From the NCBI GenBank assembly GCA_946479185.1, contig CAMLFF010000075.1:1-10905 (forward strand): a DNA stretch of 10,905 nucleotides, in the 5' to 3' direction. Positions 6,716 to 10,905 of this stretch are shown here, one piece after another; within the stretch, counting starts at the first letter, position 1, and every line of letters begins with the position of its first letter. The translations under genes and the position numbers were made by a program. This DNA comes from an uncultured Sphingobium sp. (GTDB lineage: Bacteria > Pseudomonadota > Alphaproteobacteria > Sphingomonadales > Sphingomonadaceae). The notes beneath the pieces were generated by a model. The model was not told the DNA's origin, searched no databases, and saw only the letters and a list, made by a program, of their open reading frames with translations.

Positions 6716-7127
6716 GAGGGATGTCGGTCCTGCCGTGTCTGGAAGGGCAGCTTCCGAGCGCCGGGCTTACAATGCCGAACGACTGAAATGTCGTGGCTAG
6801 CGGACGTTTCTCCGCCAGGACTTCAATCGCAGCCTGACCCATGCGAGCGCCAAGCCTATGGGGATTGATACAACGATCAGCAATATGATCGACAGCGGCC
6901 ATGACCAGCCGCGTTCTCTCGCAAAAGCCAGAAATGCGGATGTGAAAAGCGCTCCAAAGATGTGAACACCATAATCGGAGAGTCTAGGTTTCGGCCGCCG
7001 CATGCTTGCCATCATGCCTTAGGCCAATAACGTCCGCAATGTTGTCGTGTCCCGAACGGCAGCTTCTAGACAAAAATCCTGAATAGCCGCCGTCCATATC
7101 GCCCGCTGGCCAAAGCCTCGCAGCAAC
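6716..7127. other. Gap between parE and the response regulator with short repeated words
   Basis: Apart from the doubtful 72-residue frame, this stretch holds two clusters of the same short words. GGCAGCTTC occurs at 6746-6754 and 7058-7066. CCGAACG and TGTCGTG occur in both clusters. GCGGACGTT at 6800-6808 is mirrored by AACGTCCGC at 7029-7037. Small five-pair hairpins are at 6741-6755 and 6779-6794, neither with a T-tract. This resembles decayed copies of an intergenic repeat. No strong terminator follows parE. Confidence 0.4.
6797..7015 (-). CDS. Possible small two-helix membrane protein, function unknown
   Basis: A 72-residue frame starts with clustered Met codons at 7015, 7012 and 7003. 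It encodes a basic N-terminus (MRRPKPRLSD), two hydrophobic stretches (about residues 15-33 and 38-60) joined by RERGWSWP, and an Arg/Lys-rich tail. This has the shape of a small inner-membrane hairpin protein with both ends in the cytoplasm. I do not recognise a family. AAGG lies only one base before the first ATG and four before the second, so translation signals are weak. It is the only convincing content of the 412-base gap between parE and the response regulator. It could be a real orphan gene or a chance frame in degenerate sequence. Confidence 0.4.
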   Translation of the reverse strand: MMASMRRPKPRLSDYGVHIFGALFTSAFLAFARERGWSWPLSIILLIVVSIPIGLALAWVRLRLKSWRRNVR

Positions 7128-8582
7128 TCAAGCCGCCGTATCAATCCCCAATTCCGCCAGCTTGCGATACAGCGTCGAGCGCCCGATCCCAAGCCGCCGC
7201 GCCACTTCCGTCATCCGCCCGCGATAATGGCCGATGGCGAGGCGAATAACGTCCGCCTCAATCTCCGACAGCGAGCGCAGATGGCCATTCGCCTCGTAAA
7301 GCGTCACGCCAATGCCATTTTCCTGCGCCGCCCGCACCATTGAGAGGGACGCGACTTCCTTGCGATCCTGCACCGCGCCATTGCGGAAAATCTGGCCTGA
7401 GAGCTGCGGGAAATCGGCGGCGGTCAGCGCATCGCCATCGCAAAGCACTGCCGCACGGAACAACGTGTTATGGAGCTGGCGCACATTGCCCGGCCAATCA
7501 TGGCGCATCAACAGGTTGATCGCCTCGGTCGTAATGCCAAGGCTATGCAGGCCCGGCTGCGCTGCAATCCGATCCATCAGATGCCGCGCCAGCGCAGGCA
7601 CATCGCCCATGCGATCGCGCAGCGGCGGAATGGTGAGCTGCACGACGTTGAGCCGATAATAAAGGTCCTCGCGGAAACGCCCGGCTTCTACTTCTTCGAT
7701 GAGGCGCTTGTTGGTCGCGGCGATCACGCGCACGTCGACCTGGCTGGGCATGCGCGCGCCAACCGGCTGGATTTCCCCATCCTGCAACACGCGCAGCAGC
7801 TTCACCTGCGCTTCGAGCGGCAGTTCGCTGATCTCATCCAGGAAGATGGTACCGCCATTGGCGCACATGAACTTGCCGACATGGCGATCAAATGCGCCCG
7901 TGAAAGCGCCACGCTCATGGCCGAACAGATCGGATTCCACGAGGTTCGTCGGGATCGCTCCGCAATTGACGGTCACCAGCGGCATGCGCGCGCGTGGCGA
8001 GGCAGCATGGATTGCGTGCGTAATCACTTCCTTGCCGACGCCGCTTTCTCCCTCGATGAGGATCGGCACGCGGGCACGCGCTGCCTTGGCGGCAATGGCC
8101 AGCGCCGCGCGGAAGGTCGGCGATGATCCGATGATCTCGTCAAAACCCAAAGGCGTGCGGATTTTCTCCGTGAGTGGACGGAGTTCGCCGCCCGATCCCG
8201 CATGATTGATCACCACTTGCAGGGCGGACAGGAAGCTGTCCGGCGCAATCGGCTTGATCAGAAAATCATGGGCGCCCGCGCGCATGGCTTCCACGGCCTT
8301 GGCAGCCGTGCCGTTGGCGGTCAGCACCAGCACCGGCAATTGTGGACGCAAGCCGTGGATGTCGCGAATCAGCTTCGAGGCTTCGTCGCCCTCCGTCCAA
8401 TCGTCGATGACGACGGCGGACAAGCGTGCGCCTTCTCGCGATGTGAGAAGCTCCACCGCGTCGTCGGCCGTGTTCGCCGTCAGGGTGCGCCAGCCCGCTC
8501 GATTGGCCATCGCGATGTTCAGGCGGCGCTGTGCTGGCTCATCATCCACCAGCAAAAGCACCGGATTTTCAACGTCGCTCAT
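7128..8582 (-). CDS. Sigma-54-dependent response regulator, NtrC family
   Basis: This 484-residue regulator has three domains. The receiver domain (about 5-125) has the acidic pair D13-D14, a likely phosphoacceptor D60, T88 and K110-P111. The AAA+ domain (about 145-385) has Walker A GESGVGKE at 178-185, an intact GAFTGA loop at 225-230, Walker B GGTIFLDE at 243-250, the RFREDLYYRLNV box and the sensor II GNVRQL. A Fis-type helix-turn-helix lies near the end (TEVARRLGIGRSTLYRKL, 458-475). GAFTGA is the loop that contacts sigma-54, so this is expected to activate RpoN promoters from upstream sites. The receiver is unusual: D60 is followed by DWTEGD instead of the common xxMP. No partner kinase is in the window. 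The gene is divergent from the pnt operon across 155 bases; I found no -24/-12 promoter there. Confidence 0.93.
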   Translation of the reverse strand: MSDVENPVLLLVDDEPAQRRLNIAMANRAGWRTLTANTADDAVELLTSREGARLSAVVIDDWTEGDEASKLIRDIHGLRPQLPVLVLTANGTAAKAVEAMRAGAHDFLIKPIAPDSFLSALQVVINHAGSGGELRPLTEKIRTPLGFDEIIGSSPTFRAALAIAAKAARARVPILIEGESGVGKEVITHAIHAASPRARMPLVTVNCGAIPTNLVESDLFGHERGAFTGAFDRHVGKFMCANGGTIFLDEISELPLEAQVKLLRVLQDGEIQPVGARMPSQVDVRVIAATNKRLIEEVEAGRFREDLYYRLNVVQLTIPPLRDRMGDVPALARHLMDRIAAQPGLHSLGITTEAINLLMRHDWPGNVRQLHNTLFRAAVLCDGDALTAADFPQLSGQIFRNGAVQDRKEVASLSMVRAAQENGIGVTLYEANGHLRSLSEIEADVIRLAIGHYRGRMTEVARRLGIGRSTLYRKLAELGIDTAA

Positions 8583-8737
8583 TCTCTGTTCCCGCTCGTT
8601 CCCCGCACGTGATAAAGAGAGGGGGTAAAGAGCGAATTAAGGGCGCGACGGCTTGCACGCCCCTCACCTCCTGACTTGAGGCCTACGCACATTGCCGCTA
8701 GGAGCTTCTTCCAAGGTTAAAAAGGGACGGGATAATC

Positions 8738-8860
8738 ATGGCTAACCAACAGGACATGTCTCAGGCAAATGGCACCTTCACGGGCTTTATTGCTCTGATG
8801 AAGTGGGGCACGATCAGCACGGTGATCGTCGCGGCCATCGTCATCATGATCATCTCCTGA
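8738..8860 (+). CDS. aa3-type cytochrome c oxidase subunit IV family protein (40 aa)
   Basis: ATG at 8738 to TGA at 8858-8860 encodes 40 residues: a polar N-terminus (MANQQDMSQANGTFTGF), then IALMKWGTISTV, and a single transmembrane helix rich in Val and Ile. The G-F-I-A-L-x-K-W-G-T pattern is that of the small bacterial aa3 oxidase subunit IV family (COX4_pro_2 type), a one-helix accessory subunit of cytochrome c oxidase in alphaproteobacteria. A purine-rich AGGGACGGG precedes the start by six bases. It is the first gene of the pnt operon, ending 19 bases before pntA. The other oxidase subunits are not here, so this subunit appears to be encoded apart from them. Its short length makes it easy to miss. 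Confidence 0.8.
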   Translation: MANQQDMSQANGTFTGFIALMKWGTISTVIVAAIVIMIIS

Positions 8861-8879
8861 CCGCGTCCGTACTCAAGAC

Positions 8880-10013
8880 ATGACAGTCAAAATCACCGTC
8901 CTGCGTGAAAGCGCAGGCGGGGAAAAGCGCGTGGCCGCCTCTGCGGAAACCGTCCGCAAGTTCATCGCCCTTGGCGCAACCGTCGCGGTGGAAGCAGGTG
9001 CTGGCCTCTCCGCCTCCGTGAGCGATGCCGATTATGCAGCGGCTGGCGCAAGCGTGAGCGATCGCGCTGCGGCCTTGGCTGGCGCTGGCATATTGCTGTG
9101 CGTGCAAGCGCCTGATCCCATGACGCTTTCCGCACTGACGCCCAGCGCGCTGGTGGTGGGCAGCTTCAATCCCTTCGGCGAGCGGGCGCGTGTCGATGCC
9201 TATGCGCAGGCCGGGCTTGAGGCATTGGCGATGGAATTCATGCCGCGCATCACCCGTGCGCAGAGCATGGACATTCTCTCCTCACAGTCCAACCTCTCGG
9301 GCTACAAAGCCGTGCTGGATGCCGCATCCGAATATGGCCGCGCCTTCCCGATGATGATGACGGCAGCGGGCACGGTGTCTGCCGCGCGCGTCTTCGTGAT
9401 GGGCGTGGGCGTTGCGGGCTTGCAAGCGATCGCCACCGCACGACGGCTTGGCGCACAAGTCTCGGCAACGGATGTGCGGGCCGCCACTAAGGAGCAGATC
9501 GAATCGCTCGGCGCCAAGCCGATTTTCGTCGAGAAGGTCGCTGGCATCGAAGGCGAAGGCTCGGGCGGTTATGCCTCGGAAATGTCGCCTGAATATCAAA
9601 AGGCGCAGGCCGATCTCGTCTCGGCCCATATCGCCAAGCAGGATATCGTCATCACGACCGCGCTCATCCCCGGTCGTGCGGCCCCGCGCCTCATCTCGGA
9701 TGCGCAGATCGCCACGATGAAGCCGGGCAGCGTGATTATCGATCTGGCCGTTGAGCAAGGCGGCAATGTCGAGGGCGCAATCGCCGGCGAAATTGTCGAG
9801 CAGCATGGCGTCAAGATCGTCGGTCATCGCAATGTGCCGTCGCGCCTCGCAGCGGACGCATCGGCGCTCTTCTCACGCAATCTCTACAACTTCCTGTCCG
9901 CTTATTGGGACAAGGATGCTGGCGCGCCGGTTCTGCCGGATGACGACGAGATCGTGAAGGGCGTGCGGATCACGCAGGGCGGCAAGGTCGTGCATGAGCG
10001 GCTGCTCTCATGA
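8880..10013 (+). CDS. pntA: NAD(P) transhydrogenase subunit alpha part 1 (NAD(H)-binding, PntAA)
   Basis: This 377-residue soluble domain I of proton-translocating transhydrogenase binds NAD(H) on the cytoplasmic face and passes hydride to the NADP(H) domain of PntB. Visible marks are the N-terminal KITVLRES with GGEKRVA, the conserved RAQSMDILSSQSNLSGYKAV (126-145), a Rossmann fold GVGVAG at 175-180 with the acidic D198 at the end of the second strand, and TTALIPGRAAPRLI (259-272). The protein ends at domain I, so the membrane helices fused to it in E. coli PntA are encoded separately by pntAB, the split form found in Rhodospirillum and other alphaproteobacteria. No good ribosome site precedes ATG at 8880, so reinitiation after the upstream small gene is possible. 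Its stop overlaps a 29-codon frame by ATGA. Confidence 0.95.
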   Translation: MTVKITVLRESAGGEKRVAASAETVRKFIALGATVAVEAGAGLSASVSDADYAAAGASVSDRAAALAGAGILLCVQAPDPMTLSALTPSALVVGSFNPFGERARVDAYAQAGLEALAMEFMPRITRAQSMDILSSQSNLSGYKAVLDAASEYGRAFPMMMTAAGTVSAARVFVMGVGVAGLQAIATARRLGAQVSATDVRAATKEQIESLGAKPIFVEKVAGIEGEGSGGYASEMSPEYQKAQADLVSAHIAKQDIVITTALIPGRAAPRLISDAQIATMKPGSVIIDLAVEQGGNVEGAIAGEIVEQHGVKIVGHRNVPSRLAADASALFSRNLYNFLSAYWDKDAGAPVLPDDDEIVKGVRITQGGKVVHERLLS

Positions 10014-10099
10014 GCGGTTGGCGGAACATCGCTCGGGGGATCGTTCTGCAACATCTTGAAGGCAATTATCGCGAGCTGGTCAAAACCAGCCAGCACTAA
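10010..10099 (+). CDS. Possible 29-aa ORF between pntA and pntAB
   Basis: ATG at 10010 overlaps the pntA stop as ATGA, the classic arrangement for coupled reinitiation, and the frame ends with TAA at 10097-10099. The product reads MSGWRNIARG, then IVLQHLEGNYRELVKTSQH. It is basic, with a short amphipathic-looking stretch and no membrane helix. The stop lies inside the Shine-Dalgarno of pntAB. It fills most of the pntA-pntAB gap and may only serve to carry ribosomes toward the TTG start of pntAB. I do not recognise the peptide, and chance is a real alternative at this length. Confidence 0.3.
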   Translation: MSGWRNIARGIVLQHLEGNYRELVKTSQH

Positions 10100-10104
10100 G
10101 GGGG
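10098..10104 (+). promoter_or_regulatory. pntAB ribosome binding site
   Basis: AAGGGGG is followed by nine bases and then TTG at 10114. It supports the unusual TTG start, since no ATG or GTG lies at that point in the frame. Confidence 0.65.
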
Positions 10105-10113
10105 ACTGACGCC

Positions 10114-10398
10114 TTGGACTTCATCGCCATATTTTCCATTTTCGTTCTGGCCTGTTTTGTCGGCTATTTTGTCGTCTGGTCGGTCACGCCTGCGTTGCAC
10201 ACGCCCTTGATGGCGGTGACGAACGCCATCTCCTCCGTCATCATCGTCGGCGCGCTCGTCGCAGCCGCCGAGGCGGAAAATCCTATCGCGGAATGGCTGG
10301 GACTCATCGGCATCGTGCTTGCCTCCATCAATATTTTCGGCGGCTTCGCGGTGACTGAGCGCATGCTGGCGATGTACAAGAAGAAGGAGCGCAAGTGA
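10114..10398 (+). CDS. pntAB: NAD(P) transhydrogenase subunit alpha part 2 (PntAB)
   Basis: This 94-residue membrane subunit supplies the first helices of the proton channel (domain II). It has three hydrophobic segments (about 3-23, 33-52 and 58-78) and the strongly conserved TPALHTPLMAVTNAISSVII between the first two, then GGFAVTERML and a lysine-rich cytoplasmic tail. The start is TTG (MDFIAIFSIF), matching where the family normally begins, with a strong ribosome site upstream. The stop shares one base with the pntB start (TGATG), so the two are translationally coupled. In E. coli this segment is fused to PntA; the separate gene is typical of alphaproteobacteria. Confidence 0.95.
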   Translation: MDFIAIFSIFVLACFVGYFVVWSVTPALHTPLMAVTNAISSVIIVGALVAAAEAENPIAEWLGLIGIVLASINIFGGFAVTERMLAMYKKKERK

Positions 10399-10905
10399 TG
10401 CTTGCAGGCCTCCCCATCGCACCGCTCGCGGCCTTTGCCTATCTGGTCAGCGGCGTGCTGTTCATCCTCGCTTTGCGCGGGCTTTCCAATCCTCAGAGCA
10501 GCCGCCGAGGCAATCGCCTTGGCATGTTGGGCATGTTCATCGCGGTCGGCACGACTGTCGCGACGCATGATGCTATCGGCCTGCCCCGCATTGGGCTTGC
10601 CATCGTCATCGGCGGTGTCATCGGCTATGTGATTGCCCGCAAGATCGCCATGACGGCGATGCCGCAGTTGGTTGCAGCCTTCCACAGCCTTGTGGGTCTT
10701 GCGGCGGTCGTTGTCGGTCTCGCGGCGTTCCTCAATCCCGAAGCGTTCGGCATTGTCGATGCAGCGGGCGCGATCCACGGGGCAAGCCGGGTCGAAATGG
10801 TGCTCGGCGTTGCGATTGGCGCGATCACCTTCTCCGGGTCGGTCATCGCTTTCCTCAAGCTCAACGGCAATATGGGCGGCAAGCCCATCCTGCTGCCGGG
10901 CCGTC
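10398..10905 (+). CDS. pntB: NAD(P) transhydrogenase subunit beta (PntB), 3' truncated by window
   Basis: The frame opens at ATG 10398 and stays open to the window edge, showing 169 residues of a protein usually around 460 long. It is the membrane domain II half: MLAGLPIAPL, then AAFAYLVSGVLFILALRGLS, AMTAMPQLVAAFHSLVGLAA and TFSGSVIAFLKLNG, ending in KPILLPGR. H96 aligns with E. coli PntB His91, a residue implicated in proton translocation. The C-terminal NADP(H)-binding domain III lies outside. Together with pntA and pntAB it forms the enzyme that uses inward proton flow to drive NADH to NADPH. The start overlaps the pntAB stop. Confidence 0.95.
   Translation, partial: MLAGLPIAPLAAFAYLVSGVLFILALRGLSNPQSSRRGNRLGMLGMFIAVGTTVATHDAIGLPRIGLAIVIGGVIGYVIARKIAMTAMPQLVAAFHSLVGLAAVVVGLAAFLNPEAFGIVDAAGAIHGASRVEMVLGVAIGAITFSGSVIAFLKLNGNMGGKPILLPGR

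Noticed and set aside
6666..6902. 78-codon minus-strand frame overlapping the parE end
   Set aside because: It overlaps the conserved parE C-terminus, reads as low-order Arg/Pro-rich sequence and competes with the better 72-residue membrane frame.
7470..8126. 218-codon plus-strand frame opposite the response regulator
   Set aside because: It is antisense to the conserved AAA+ domain and has no motif of its own.
8583..8737. Possible sigma-54 (-24/-12) promoter in the divergent region between the regulator and the pnt operon
   Set aside because: No TGGCAC-N5-TTGC match is visible on either strand; GGCTTGCACGCC near 8650 only superficially resembles it.
9282..9827. 181-codon minus-strand frame opposite pntA
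   Set aside because: It is a shadow of the Rossmann-fold region of pntA.

Overview
This is a chromosomal segment from an alphaproteobacterium, most likely in the Sphingomonadales. The evidence is a GcrA cell-cycle regulator, an alphaproteobacterial-type ParE, a three-subunit proton-translocating transhydrogenase (pntA, pntAB, pntB) preceded by a tiny aa3-oxidase subunit IV gene, an HspQ of the alphaproteobacterial type, a TonB-dependent receptor and an Omp25-like porin. Base composition is GC-rich and even. I see no insertion sequence, phage gene, CRISPR array or defence cassette, so this is mainly core-genome housekeeping sequence. The taxonomy is inferred from gene content only.

Layout. 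(1) 1-949: the C-terminal part of a TonB-dependent outer-membrane receptor, cut by the window edge, followed at 1061-1096 by a perfect 15-bp hairpin. (2) 1224-1313: tRNA-Ser(CGA) on the minus strand. (3) 1387-2708: hspQ (+) and an ABC-2 permease of the YadH type (-), convergent with interlocking stop codons. (4) 2810-3667: gcrA with its promoter and a bidirectional terminator shared with the next gene. (5) 3690-4547: a secreted outer-membrane beta-barrel protein (-). (6) 4736-6715: parE, the ATPase subunit of topoisomerase IV. (7) 6716-7127: a low-information stretch holding a possible 72-aa membrane protein bounded by short repeated words. (8) 7128-8582: an NtrC-type sigma-54 response regulator (-). 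(9) 8738 to the end: an operon of aa3-oxidase subunit IV, pntA, a possible 29-aa ORF, pntAB and pntB, which runs off the window.

Functional themes. gcrA and parE both serve the chromosome cycle. Each has a GAnTC (CcrM methylation) site between plausible -35 and -10 boxes, the arrangement known for GcrA-CcrM-controlled promoters in Caulobacter. The pnt operon makes the enzyme that uses the proton gradient to reduce NADP+ with NADH. Its lead gene encodes a small subunit of the aa3 oxidase, which builds that gradient.

I found no clearly new system. The best leads are the two GAnTC promoters, with parE possibly leaderless, and the undescribed 29-aa frame coupled to pntA. Two short genes do not stand out as long open frames: the 40-aa oxidase subunit and the edge-truncated pntB. 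Both are annotated here.
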